Assembly: GCF_035938995.1 (NCBI RefSeq)
Contig: NZ_DASZGI010000218.1
Span: 1 to 9,323 of the forward strand
Source of the DNA: DASZGI01 sp035938995
GTDB lineage: Bacteria; Actinomycetota; Actinomycetes; Streptomycetales; Catenulisporaceae
Reading direction: 5' to 3'
DNA: 9,323 nt
Shown: positions 1 to 6,376 of the stretch, one piece after another
Layout: every line of letters starts with the position of its first letter
Position numbering within the stretch: the stretch's first letter is position 1
Made by a program: the position numbers and the translations under genes
The notes under the pieces: generated by a model
What the model was told of the DNA's origin: nothing
The model's input: the letters and a program-made list of their open reading frames with translations, nothing else
The model's database searches: none

Positions 1-155
1 GCGAACGCCTCATCCGCCGCCCGCACATGCACCGCATCCCGATCCGACTCCGCATACACCGCCACACTGCCCACCCCCGCATCCCGGCACGCCCGCGCCA
101 CCCGCACCGCGATCTCACCCCGATTAGCAATCAAAACCTTAGTGATGGCGGCCAT
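1..155 (-). CDS. Acyl-CoA (acetyl/propionyl-CoA) carboxylase biotin-carboxylase subunit, N-terminal fragment
   Basis: Seen: reading leftwards from ATG at 155, 51 codons encode a protein starting MAAITKVLIANRGEIAVRVA, continuing with a CRDAG stretch and an ADEAF motif, and leaving the window still open. Known: KVLIANRGEIAVR followed by ADEA is the start of the N-terminal domain of ATP-grasp biotin carboxylases, which carboxylate biotin with ATP and bicarbonate. In actinobacteria this subunit usually also carries the biotin-carrier domain and works with a separate carboxyltransferase to make malonyl- or methylmalonyl-CoA; that part lies outside the window. The start is fixed by a strong GAGGAGG ribosome site (minus strand, about 164-170) 8-9 nt upstream. 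Odd: all four Asp codons are GAT, and the single Asn, Tyr and His codons are AAT, TAT and CAT, unlike the C-ending codons of neighbouring genes. Pyruvate carboxylase or urea carboxylase share this N-terminus and cannot be excluded. Confidence 0.9.
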   Translation of the reverse strand, partial: MAAITKVLIANRGEIAVRVARACRDAGVGSVAVYAESDRDAVHVRAADEAF

Positions 156-231
156 GACGTAGTCCTCCTCGCGCGGCGTGCGGCGTTAGCGTGTAGCGCG
201 GCTATCAGAGCCCAACGGTAATGCCCGGTAC

Positions 232-244
232 ATGGGTGACCCAT
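232..244. promoter_or_regulatory. Perfect 13-bp palindrome, candidate operator upstream of the carboxylase
   Basis: ATGGGT-G-ACCCAT is a perfect inverted repeat with a single central base, 77 nt upstream of the carboxylase ATG. Its size and symmetry fit a dimeric repressor site of the GntR or TetR kind, and its position fits control of the carboxylase. Inference only; the repeat does not extend beyond the 13 bp, and no regulator is encoded immediately beside it apart from the LAL protein. Confidence 0.3.
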
Positions 245-307
245 AGCGTCTCGGCACCACCTATACCGGCACTAGAGTCGCTCCCGGACAACGCTGCCAT
301 CGCACGC

Positions 308-336
308 GGCCCCGGGACCTTGTCGGTCCCGGGGCC
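308..336. terminator. Strong GC hairpin, probable terminator after the LAL gene
   Basis: Arms GGCCCCGGGACC (308-319) and GGTCCCGGGGCC (325-336) are perfectly complementary over 12 bp with a 5-nt loop. There is no T-run on either side, which is common for actinobacterial terminators. It lies 277 nt past the LAL stop codon and 150 nt before the carboxylase start, so it would stop LAL readthrough from entering the carboxylase gene. An alternative is a structured leader of the carboxylase mRNA. Confidence 0.5.
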
Positions 337-612
337 CGTGGTGGGCTGCATGGCCCTGCTCAGCGACAGCCGCCGGCTCCGGGGCGCATGCCGGTGATGA
401 GGAGTTCGGCCGAGCCGGCCGACGAGGTTTCTCCTCGCGATGAACGCCGGACGATCCGGGACGGGAACGCGCCCGTCCACCGCACAAACTAGATCCACCA
501 GACCCCTGCGATAAGCGGGAAAACCCTTGTGCCCCGGCGCAGTCGGCGGATTTCGTGAGACACCGGCAGATACCCGGCCCGGCCGGGCGCCGGAGCGCGC
601 GTCGCTCGCGGC

Positions 613-3585
613 TCAACTGGCCCGCAATCGCACCGCGAGTCCGGTGCCCGCGCCGCCCTCCCCGCCACTGCCCGCACCGGTACCCGCCGCGCCTGCCGCC
701 GGCTGCGCCGGGTCGGCCAGGATCCGCGCCAGTTGGGTGCGCGAGCGCACGCCGAGCTTCCGGTAGCTGCGCGAGAGCGTCGCCTCCACCGTCTTCACGC
801 TCACGAACAGCGCCGTGGCGATCTCCCGGTTCGTCGCCCCGGACGCGGCCAGTTCTGCGCAGCGCAGCTCGGCTCCTGTCAGGAGCCTCATTCCCGGCCG
901 CCCGGCCCGCATCAGCGGTTCGCCCAGCCTCTCGCGCTCCCGCTCGGCCTTCTCCACCCACGGCGCCGCGCCCGTCTCCACCGCGAGCCGGTGTGCTTCA
1001 GCCACCGCGTCACGGGCGGAGCCCGGATGTCTGCGTCGCCGCTCGACCTGCGCCAGTGCGATCAGGGTCCGTACCCGCTCGAGCGGGGTGTCGGTCTGCC
1101 GCTCCGCAGCCGATCGCAGCAGCGCCGCCGCCTCTCCGAGCCGGCCGATCGCCGCGAGCCGCAGCGCGTCCGCGCGGTCCAGGGCTGTGCCCACCGCACA
1201 CCGTCCCAGCATGCGAGCCCGCGACCCGACCGACGCGACAAAGCGCGCGGCTTCCTCGTGCTCTCCGACCGCGACCAGCGCCTCGGCCAGGTCGGCGTGC
1301 CAGTTCCCGGACGCCGGATCGGTGATCCCCGCCGCCTGCTCCAACCGTCCGGCCTCGCGCAGCACCTCGACCGCTCCGGCCGGGTCGTCCGCAAGCAGCC
1401 GCGCCTTGCCCAGCACCGTCAGTGTCCTGATGAGGCCGTGCTTGTCCCCGTCGACGCGGCCGCAGCGCACGCCCCGCTCGGCATAGCGCAGCGCCTGCGC
1501 CGCCGAGCCTCCCGCCGACTCGGCCAGCGCCGCGGCGAACAGCACCGGCGCCGGGCTCTCCCCCAGATCCTCCATCAGCCGCAACGCCCGGTGCGCGCTG
1601 TGCATCGCCTCCCGGCACCGCCCCGCGCGCACCCGTACGTCGGTCTGGGTGATCAGGATCGTGCACAGGTCCTCGACCCCGATCGCGTCCGCCGACCGTT
1701 CCGTGAGCGTCGCCAGCCGCTCCTGCGCGGCGTCGAGCCGGTCGGCATGCATGTCGAGGATCGCCTGGCGCCGTATCGGCTCCCACAGGGTCCGCAGCCG
1801 CGACTCCTCGCTCTCCGGCCCACCGTCCGGCGCCCACCGCTCGGCCAGTTCGAAGGCGCGGCGCAGCACGGACTGTCCGGCCGAGTCACCGGTCAGCGCG
1901 TGGCAGTGGGCCAGGCGCGTCAGCGCGACTATCTCCACCTCGGCGTCCCCGGCCCGCCGGGCCAGTCGCGCCGCCTCGCGCGCGTGCACTTCGGCCACGC
2001 TCACCCGTCCGCTGTGCAGTTCGACGCTGGCCGACCAGCACCACAGCCACGCCTCCAGCAGTTCGTTGCCGGCCACCTCGGCCAGTCCGCGGGCGATCAT
2101 CGCCCCGCCTTCCCCCATCGACTGTCCGGAGCAGCGCAGCAGCAGGATCCGGGCCTCGGTCCGATGGGTGGGATCAGCGCTCTGCGTCAACACTTGTTGC
2201 GCCAGGCGGCGCGAGTCGTCGCGCAGGCCCGCGTCCAACGCGTACTCGGCGGCGGCCAGCAGCCGTTCGGTGCGCCGGGCCGCTCCGCGTCCGGGGCCTT
2301 GTCCGTCCCCTTCCATCGGCCCGCGCGCCGGGGTGCGCTGGGCGGCGAGCGCGGCGAGTTCCGCCGCCGTGGCCGGAGCACCGCGGCGACGCGCGGAGGC
2401 CGCGGCCGCCTCGAGGGTGGCGGCCACTTGCTCGCTCTCGCTGGGCAGGGCGAGTGCCAGATGTCTGGCTCGTTCGACCGGTTCGCCCACCAGGTCGGCG
2501 AGTTGGGCGTGCGCGGCGCGGCGGGCCCGGGACGGGGCGTCGGCGTAGATCGCGGCGCGCACCAGCGGATGTTCGAAGCGGATCAGGCCGTCCGGCTCGA
2601 CCCGGACCACCCCGAGCCGTTCCGCCGTCGCCAGGTGCTGCCCGTTGTCTTCGCCCTCGGCTGCGGCGGCCTGCGCGACGAGGGCGAGGGTGGGCCGGTC
2701 GGCGGTGGCCGCGAGCAGCAGCACGCCGCGGGTCGGCTCCTCGAGCTCGCGCAGCCGGCGCAGCAGGACGTCGCGCAGCCGTGACGGGATCGGGATCAGC
2801 TCCCCCGGCGCGAGCGCGGCGCCGTCCGGGGGCAGTGCGCGCGCGAGTTCGAGGGCGTAGAAGGGGTTGCCGCCGGAGACGCGATGGATCCGACGCGCCA
2901 CGGCAGGCGTCGGCTTGGCCCCGGTATAGCGCTCGAGCACGGCGGACAGGTCCGGCAGGGACAGCGGGGCGACCGCGAACTCCACGGTGCCCGGCGGCAC
3001 GAGGTCGGCGCAGGTGGGACCGCCCCGGTCGGTGGCCCGCTCGGCGGCGAGCACTCGCACCGGAAGATCCGCGGTGCGCCGGGCCACGAACCCGAGCACC
3101 TGCGCGGTCGGCCGGTCCACCCACTGCAGGTCGTCAAGCACGAGCCATACCGGGTTGCGCACGGCCAGCTCCCGCATGAGGTGCAGGAACGCAAGCTGTA
3201 CCTTGAGCCGGTCCTGGTCGGTGTGCGGGACCTCCCCGCGCATCAGGGCCGCGCGAAGCGCGGTGCCCAGGCCCGAGGGCAGACGGGCGATGACGGCGTC
3301 GGGCACCGGTCCGAGCAGGTCGATGAGGCAGACGAACGGCAGACGCAACTCGGCCTCGGCGGGTGCGGCCCGCAGCACAGTCGCGCCCGCCGCCGCGGCC
3401 TCCGCGGCGAGCGCGGCCAGCAGCCGCGACTTGCCGATACCGGCCGGTCCGAAGAACAGCACCCCGGGGCCGCCCCGCAACTCTTCGCGAGCCCGGTTCA
3501 GCAGCTCGCGCCGGCCTATCGGGGCCTCGGCAATGGCGCTCGTACCGCGGCCCCCGTCCGTGGCCTTGAGCGCGGGGTTGGACAC
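613..3585 (-). CDS. LAL-family (large ATP-binding LuxR) transcriptional regulator
   Basis: A 990-residue cytoplasmic DNA-binding regulator. Seen, in order: an IGRREL start of an AAA/STAND-type ATPase module (about 23-28); Walker A GPAGIGKS (46-53); Walker B VWLVLDDLQWVD (146-157); GGNPFYALEL (238-247) and RFEHPLVRAAIYA (336-348), both typical of LAL proteins; a long Ala/Arg/Leu-rich helical region from about 380 to 880 that looks TPR-like; a C-terminal LuxR helix-turn-helix (about 901-958) with the ATNREIATALFVSVKTVEATL core; and a Gly/Ala-rich tail of about 32 residues. Known: LAL proteins are MalT-like ATP-dependent activators, often pathway-specific in actinomycetes. The GTG start is supported by AGGAGG (minus strand, 3592-3597) 6 nt upstream. 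It is separated from the methyltransferase upstream by 497 nt and probably has its own promoter (see 3972-4001). Target genes cannot be told from the sequence. The family call is firm. Confidence 0.96.
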   Translation of the reverse strand: MSNPALKATDGGRGTSAIAEAPIGRRELLNRAREELRGGPGVLFFGPAGIGKSRLLAALAAEAAAAGATVLRAAPAEAELRLPFVCLIDLLGPVPDAVIARLPSGLGTALRAALMRGEVPHTDQDRLKVQLAFLHLMRELAVRNPVWLVLDDLQWVDRPTAQVLGFVARRTADLPVRVLAAERATDRGGPTCADLVPPGTVEFAVAPLSLPDLSAVLERYTGAKPTPAVARRIHRVSGGNPFYALELARALPPDGAALAPGELIPIPSRLRDVLLRRLRELEEPTRGVLLLAATADRPTLALVAQAAAAEGEDNGQHLATAERLGVVRVEPDGLIRFEHPLVRAAIYADAPSRARRAAHAQLADLVGEPVERARHLALALPSESEQVAATLEAAAASARRRGAPATAAELAALAAQRTPARGPMEGDGQGPGRGAARRTERLLAAAEYALDAGLRDDSRRLAQQVLTQSADPTHRTEARILLLRCSGQSMGEGGAMIARGLAEVAGNELLEAWLWCWSASVELHSGRVSVAEVHAREAARLARRAGDAEVEIVALTRLAHCHALTGDSAGQSVLRRAFELAERWAPDGGPESEESRLRTLWEPIRRQAILDMHADRLDAAQERLATLTERSADAIGVEDLCTILITQTDVRVRAGRCREAMHSAHRALRLMEDLGESPAPVLFAAALAESAGGSAAQALRYAERGVRCGRVDGDKHGLIRTLTVLGKARLLADDPAGAVEVLREAGRLEQAAGITDPASGNWHADLAEALVAVGEHEEAARFVASVGSRARMLGRCAVGTALDRADALRLAAIGRLGEAAALLRSAAERQTDTPLERVRTLIALAQVERRRRHPGSARDAVAEAHRLAVETGAAPWVEKAERERERLGEPLMRAGRPGMRLLTGAELRCAELAASGATNREIATALFVSVKTVEATLSRSYRKLGVRSRTQLARILADPAQPAAGAAGTGAGSGGEGGAGTGLAVRLRAS

Positions 3586-3591
3586 GGTCGG

Positions 3592-3597
3592 CCTCCT
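3592..3597 (-). promoter_or_regulatory. Ribosome binding site fixing the GTG start of the LAL gene
   Basis: AGGAGG on the minus strand, 6 nt before GTG at 3585. It decides the start, since there is no ATG in a better position and the encoded N-terminus leads quickly into the ATPase module. Confidence 0.75.
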
Positions 3598-3937
3598 ATG
3601 CGGCGGAGCGGCGGTCCCCCCTCGGCTCGCCGTCTCGAGTGGACGCGGCGCCGGGATGGCGCGCGGTGTCTCGCGTTCGTCGGATGGTGCGGGCGGAGGG
3701 CGCGTCCTGCGGTGCCGCGACGCTGCGGCGCGCCCGCTGAGCGGGATCAGGGGCGAGGGCGGGCAGGTCAGCGCCGGCCGCGGGCGCGGCGCATATGCAT
3801 CGAATCAGTGGGGAGACGAGGGCGGGCGCCCGCCGGGGCCGGATACCCGATGCCCAGGCCGACGGCCGCGCCGTGAACCCTGCGCGTCGGACCCATGGCC
3901 GCCCTTCGTGCGTGCGCTGCATGTGCACGCTGTGAGA

Positions 3938-3951
3938 CCGTACAACTACGG
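3938..3951. repeat. Short inverted repeat in the LAL upstream island
   Basis: CCGTA (3938-3942) and TACGG (3947-3951) are complementary and separated by CAAC. It lies just downstream (in the LAL direction) of the predicted transcription start. It could be a half-sized operator or the first hairpin of the leader; too short to say more. Confidence 0.25.
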
Positions 3952-3961
3952 ATACGGAAAC

Positions 3962-3994
3962 CTCTGCGTGGACTATATACCTGAGATCGCAGAG
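3962..3994. promoter_or_regulatory. 7-bp inverted repeat bracketing the LAL -10 element, candidate operator
   Basis: CTCTGCG (3962-3968) and CGCAGAG (3988-3994) are perfect complements separated by 19 nt, so arm centres are 26 nt apart. One arm touches the inner edge of the predicted -35, the other lies around the predicted start of transcription, and the -10 is between them. That geometry fits a protein bound to both arms blocking the polymerase, or autoregulation by the LAL protein. Inference from position and symmetry. Confidence 0.35.
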
Positions 3995-4001
3995 TGGGCA
4001 A
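3972..4001 (-). promoter_or_regulatory. Candidate promoter of the LAL gene
   Basis: Minus strand: TTGCCC (4001-3996), 18-nt spacer, TATAGT (3977-3972). The -10 fits the actinobacterial TANNNT form and lies in the only AT-rich island of the region. Transcription would start near 3965, giving a leader of roughly 380 nt before the GTG at 3585. A second TATAGT is present further upstream (about 4013-4008), without a good -35. Confidence 0.4.
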
Positions 4002-4082
4002 CGGCCACTATAGTCGTATGTTGATACGCTTGCCGGCCGCCGATTCAGAGCCCTGCCTGGCCGCATCCGGTGCCGTCGGCGG

Positions 4083-4892
4083 TCAGCTCAACGCGCCTAC
4101 GGCTGCGTACATGCCGATGTGCTGCGCCGGGATCGGCCGCGCGCCGTCCGGGCGCCACAACGGCAGTTCCACCAGCCCGGGCTCGACGGGTTCGAACCCG
4201 GTCAGCAGCCGCTCGAGCTGCGCTCGCGTGCGCGGGATGAAGGGGGCGGTCGCGTCGTTGTAGACCCGGGCGTTGTTCAGGACACGAAGATCGTAGTCGA
4301 ACGTGGCGTGCGAGAAGATCAGCAGGCTGCCGGGCGCCATGGACTTGCGAAGCCGGGCGATGATCCCGGCCGGGTCCTCGGAGTCGCGCACGAAGTGCAT
4401 GATCGCGACCAGCAGCACGGCGACCGGCTCGCCGAAGTCGATCTCCTTCAGCAGCTGCGGGTCGGACACGATCCGCTCGGGCGCGCGCAGGTCGCCGGCC
4501 ACCATCTGGGTGCGGTTCGTGTCGCGTCCGGCGAGCAGCGCGCGCCCGTGCGCGAGGACCACCGGGTCGTTGTCGACGTAGACGATGCGGGCGTCGGGCG
4601 CGACGGAGTGCACGACCTCGTTGGTGTTGCCCATCGTCGGGAATCCGGCGCCGATGTCGACGAATTGGCGCAGCCCGACCGCCGCGGCGTACCGGGCCGC
4701 GCGACCGAGGAACGCCCGGTTCTCCCGGCACGCCAGGGTGATGTGGGGTGCGTTGGTGGCGACCCGTTCGGCCAGTTCCCGGTCGACCGCGAAGTTGTCC
4801 TTCCCGCCAAGCCAGTAGTCGTACATGCGGGCCGGGTGCGCGAGCGATCGGTCGCCCATCGCGTCCGACGGTGCCGCGCGTCGGGCAGCCAT
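4083..4892 (-). CDS. SAM-dependent methyltransferase, DUF574 family (Methyltransf_19)
   Basis: A 269-residue soluble protein. Seen: ARMYDYWLGGKDNF (21-34), the hallmark N-terminal motif of the family; RENRAFLGRA (56-65); the SAM-binding glycine loop DIGAGFPT (79-86, usually DIGTGLPT); YVDNDPVVL (105-113) as the ribose-binding acidic motif; GDLR (133-136); FIPRT (218-222) and EPGLVELPLWRPD (237-249). Known: this Rossmann-fold family is expanded in Streptomyces and relatives; substrates are mostly unknown, so the acceptor cannot be predicted. The frame is open upstream to 5108, but ATG at 4892 is preferred because a GGAGGGGAG ribosome site precedes it by about 9 nt, the protein then has normal family length, and the longer form would run up to the divergent dehydrogenase. 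It has a possible promoter at 4945-4972. No clear terminator is seen after its stop. Confidence 0.95.
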   Translation of the reverse strand: MAARRAAPSDAMGDRSLAHPARMYDYWLGGKDNFAVDRELAERVATNAPHITLACRENRAFLGRAARYAAAVGLRQFVDIGAGFPTMGNTNEVVHSVAPDARIVYVDNDPVVLAHGRALLAGRDTNRTQMVAGDLRAPERIVSDPQLLKEIDFGEPVAVLLVAIMHFVRDSEDPAGIIARLRKSMAPGSLLIFSHATFDYDLRVLNNARVYNDATAPFIPRTRAQLERLLTGFEPVEPGLVELPLWRPDGARPIPAQHIGMYAAVGALS

Positions 4893-4944
4893 TGACGGTT
4901 TCTCCCCTCCCGCCCGGCGTCGGACCGCGCCGAGGCTGCTGCGC

Positions 4945-4972
4945 AGCGTAGCGGTATCCACGCGAATTGCAA
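4945..4972 (-). promoter_or_regulatory. Candidate promoter of the DUF574 methyltransferase
   Basis: Minus strand: TTGCAA (4972-4967), 16-nt spacer, TACGCT (4950-4945), a TANNNT-type -10. The expected leader is about 45 nt and contains the ribosome site. The TTGCAA is flanked by CGCG on both sides (4961-4976), a small inverted repeat. The spacer is at the short end of normal. Confidence 0.33.
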
Positions 4973-5016
4973 CGCGGCGGGCGGTGGCGCTATCGGGTGA
5001 CAGGTATCCCGCACAC

Positions 5017-5036
5017 CGGCGCCGCAGGAGGCGCCG
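5017..5036. repeat. 7-bp inverted repeat in the methyltransferase-dehydrogenase divergent region
   Basis: CGGCGCC (5017-5023) and GGCGCCG (5030-5036) are perfectly complementary with a 6-nt spacer, lying between two divergent genes. It may be a regulator site, but self-complementary GC hexamers are frequent by chance at this base composition. Confidence 0.25.
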
Positions 5037-5107
5037 TATCGAATCACGGAAGGCCGCGGCTGTCGCCGGGGGGTCGCGGGCCTGGCGAAACAAGCCGAGC
5101 CGCGTCA

Positions 5108-5113
5108 TAGACT
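5108..5113 (+). promoter_or_regulatory. -10 element of a probably leaderless dehydrogenase transcript
   Basis: TAGACT matches the TANNNT -10 consensus and ends 6 nt before the GTG at 5120, which puts the expected transcription start on or next to the start codon. No AGGAGG-like site precedes the GTG. This combination is the known signature of leaderless mRNAs in actinobacteria. No good -35 is present at 16-18 nt, as is often the case for such promoters. Confidence 0.45.
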
Positions 5114-5119
5114 GACGGG

Positions 5120-5884
5120 GTGACCACTGCGTTGATCACCGGCGGTACCGCCGGCATCGGCAAGGCTTTCGCCGACTCGTTCGCCCGCTCCGGCTACCAC
5201 TTGATACTCGTGGCGCGGAATCCCGAACGGCTCGACACGGTCGCCGAGGAGCTGCGGGGCTTGGGAGCGCCTGAGGTCGAGACACTGCCCGCGGATCTGG
5301 TGACCGAGGAGGGGCGCGCCGCGGTCGAAGCGCGGCTCGCGGACGCCGACCGGCCGGTCGACTTCCTGGTCAACAACGCCGGATTCGATCTGGGCAAGGC
5401 CTTCACGAAGACCAGCGCCGAGGACGAGGAGCGGCTGCTGGATGTGCACGTGCTCGCGCCCATGCGTCTGACGCACGCGGCGCTGCCGGGCATGATCGCG
5501 CGCGGTCGCGGAGCGGTCATCAACGTGGCCTCAGTCGCAGCGTTCGTGCCCCGCGGCACATACAGCGCGGCGAAGGCGTGGGCGTTGTCCTTCAGCGAGA
5601 GCCTGGCCGCGGAGCTGCGCGGCACCGGGGTGCGGGCGATGGCGCTGTGCCCGGGGTTCACCCACACCGAGTTCCACCAGCGGGCGGACATCGAGACCAC
5701 GTCGGTCCCCGGCTGGATGTGGCTCGACGCCGAGTACGTGGTGGAGAACGCGCTGCGCGATTTGCGGCGCGGCCTGCCGGTAAGCGTCCCGGGGCCGCAA
5801 TACAAGGTGCTGACGGCCGCGTCGCGGTACGTACCACGCGGGGTACGCACGCGGGTGAGCCGCAGCATGTCCAAGCGTTGGTAA
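5120..5884 (+). CDS. Short-chain dehydrogenase/reductase (SDR family)
   Basis: A 254-residue NAD(P)-dependent oxidoreductase of the classical SDR type. Seen: cofactor loop TGGTAGIG (7-14); Arg33 just after the second strand (VARNPERL), which favours NADPH; AD at 58-59; NNAG (85-88); Ser138 in NVAS; Tyr148 and Lys152 in YSAAK; and PGFTHTEF (178-185) after the active site. The usual catalytic-tetrad Asn position in LLDVHVLAP is His110. Length is normal. The start is GTG at 5120, apparently without a ribosome site (see 5108-5113); the glycine motif begins at residue 7, so no earlier start is needed. It is divergent from the methyltransferase (227 nt apart) and is followed 49 nt later by the yjbQ-like gene, possibly as an operon. 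Substrate unknown. Confidence 0.95.
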   Translation: MTTALITGGTAGIGKAFADSFARSGYHLILVARNPERLDTVAEELRGLGAPEVETLPADLVTEEGRAAVEARLADADRPVDFLVNNAGFDLGKAFTKTSAEDEERLLDVHVLAPMRLTHAALPGMIARGRGAVINVASVAAFVPRGTYSAAKAWALSFSESLAAELRGTGVRAMALCPGFTHTEFHQRADIETTSVPGWMWLDAEYVVENALRDLRRGLPVSVPGPQYKVLTAASRYVPRGVRTRVSRSMSKRW

Positions 5885-5933
5885 GGCATTGGCGCAGAGC
5901 ACAACGACGGACGGGAAGGTTTAGGCGGCGGCG

Positions 5934-6335
5934 ATGTTCAGCACGGTGGTGAAGGTCGAGATCGGGCGACGGCTGGTCACGGACGTCACCCGGCACGCGG
6001 TGGAAGCCTGCCGGGGCCGCGGCGACGGCCTGCTGCACGCGTTCGTGCCGCACGCGACGTGCGGCCTGGCGCTGATTGAGACCGGATCGGGCACGGAGCA
6101 GGACCTGGAGACCATCCTCGAAGAGGTGCTGCCCCCGGACGACCGGTACGTCCACCGGCACGGCTCCCCCGGCCACGGCCGCGACCACGTGCTCCCGGCG
6201 TTCGTCAGCCCGTCGCTGACCATCCCGGTGCTCGGCGGCCAGCCGCAGCTCGGCACGTGGCAGAGCGTGGTGATCGTGGACAGCAACGTGGACAACCGGG
6301 TGCGCTCACTGCGCCTGTCGTTCCTCGAGGGCTGA
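5934..6335 (+). CDS. YjbQ/UPF0047 family protein (secondary thiamine-phosphate synthase type)
   Basis: A 133-residue small soluble protein. Seen: HATCGLALIE (40-49), matching the HTSAxLxxxE region of the family with conserved His40; PPDDRYVH (67-74); RDHVLPAFVSPSLTIPVLGG (83-102) with conserved His85; and QLGTWQSV (105-112), the family signature ending. Known: the E. coli and related proteins can replace thiamine-phosphate synthase weakly when overproduced, hence the name, but their true role is unresolved. The ATG at 5934 is preferred because an in-frame TAG lies 12 nt upstream; the ribosome site is poor (GGGAAGG is 15 nt away), so translation may depend on the dehydrogenase upstream. GTG codons 12 and 15 nt further in are possible alternatives. 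It converges on the kptA gene with a 41-nt gap. Confidence 0.92.
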   Translation: MFSTVVKVEIGRRLVTDVTRHAVEACRGRGDGLLHAFVPHATCGLALIETGSGTEQDLETILEEVLPPDDRYVHRHGSPGHGRDHVLPAFVSPSLTIPVLGGQPQLGTWQSVVIVDSNVDNRVRSLRLSFLEG

Positions 6336-6345
6336 GCCGGCGGCC

Positions 6346-6371
6346 CGTCACCTCATCACGTCACTACATCA
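6346..6371. repeat. Tandem pair of 13-nt near-identical repeats in a convergent gap
   Basis: CGTCACCTCATCA (6346-6358) is directly followed by CGTCACTACATCA (6359-6371), identical at 11 of 13 positions. It fills most of the gap between the convergent yjbQ-like and kptA genes. No hairpin with a T-run is present, so no terminator can be assigned here. Confidence 0.5.
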
Positions 6372-6376
6372 CACGA

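Larger units (their letters stand above)
156..612. other. Gene-free stretch between the carboxylase and the LAL regulator
   Basis: This 457-nt stretch lies upstream of the carboxylase and downstream of the LAL gene, both on the minus strand. I find no convincing gene. A 97-codon minus-strand frame (205-498, GTG start) has no ribosome site and no recognisable motif. What it holds: a 13-bp perfect palindrome (232-244), a 12-bp-stem GC hairpin (308-336) and a weaker 7-bp-stem hairpin (459-478, arms GGACGGG and CCCGTCC). The promoter of the carboxylase must lie here, but I could not place a -10/-35 pair with acceptable spacing. Confidence 0.6.
3598..4082. other. Gene-free stretch upstream of the LAL gene
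   Basis: This region between two minus-strand genes has no convincing gene; the open frames across it have no recognisable motifs and odd composition. The half nearest the LAL gene (3600-3930) is very GC-rich and full of short hairpins, for example CCCGC/GCGGG (3733-3745), GCCGC/GCGGC (3714-3729) and the palindrome GGCGGGCGCCCGCC (3821-3834). From about 3935 to 4025 the sequence becomes markedly AT-richer, and this is where the promoter-like elements sit. If that promoter is used, the LAL mRNA has a leader of about 380 nt. Confidence 0.6.

Noticed and set aside
205..498. 97-codon minus-strand frame before the carboxylase
   Set aside because: GTG start without a ribosome site, no motif, and it includes the strong hairpin at 308-336.
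733..2784. 683-codon open frame on the plus strand opposite the LAL gene, and other long frames across 272-3876
   Set aside because: They are antisense or out-of-frame shadows of a high-GC gene: rich in Arg/Pro/Gly/His, no family motifs, and the minus-strand reading has intact Walker and LuxR motifs.
3596..4066. 156-codon minus-strand frame in the LAL leader
   Set aside because: Its stop overlaps the LAL ribosome site, which could suggest coupling, but it has no ribosome site of its own, crosses the predicted promoter and has no recognisable content.
4187..4200. CGGGTTCGAACCCG, a 14-bp palindrome resembling a tRNA T-arm or an integration site
   Set aside because: It lies inside the methyltransferase and encodes the TGFEPV segment expected there; no tRNA body or integrase is nearby.
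613..5884. LAL regulator, methyltransferase and dehydrogenase as part of a natural-product gene cluster
   Set aside because: No core biosynthetic enzyme, carrier protein or transporter is present, and the remaining genes are general-metabolism or RNA-related families. The edge of a cluster outside the window cannot be excluded.
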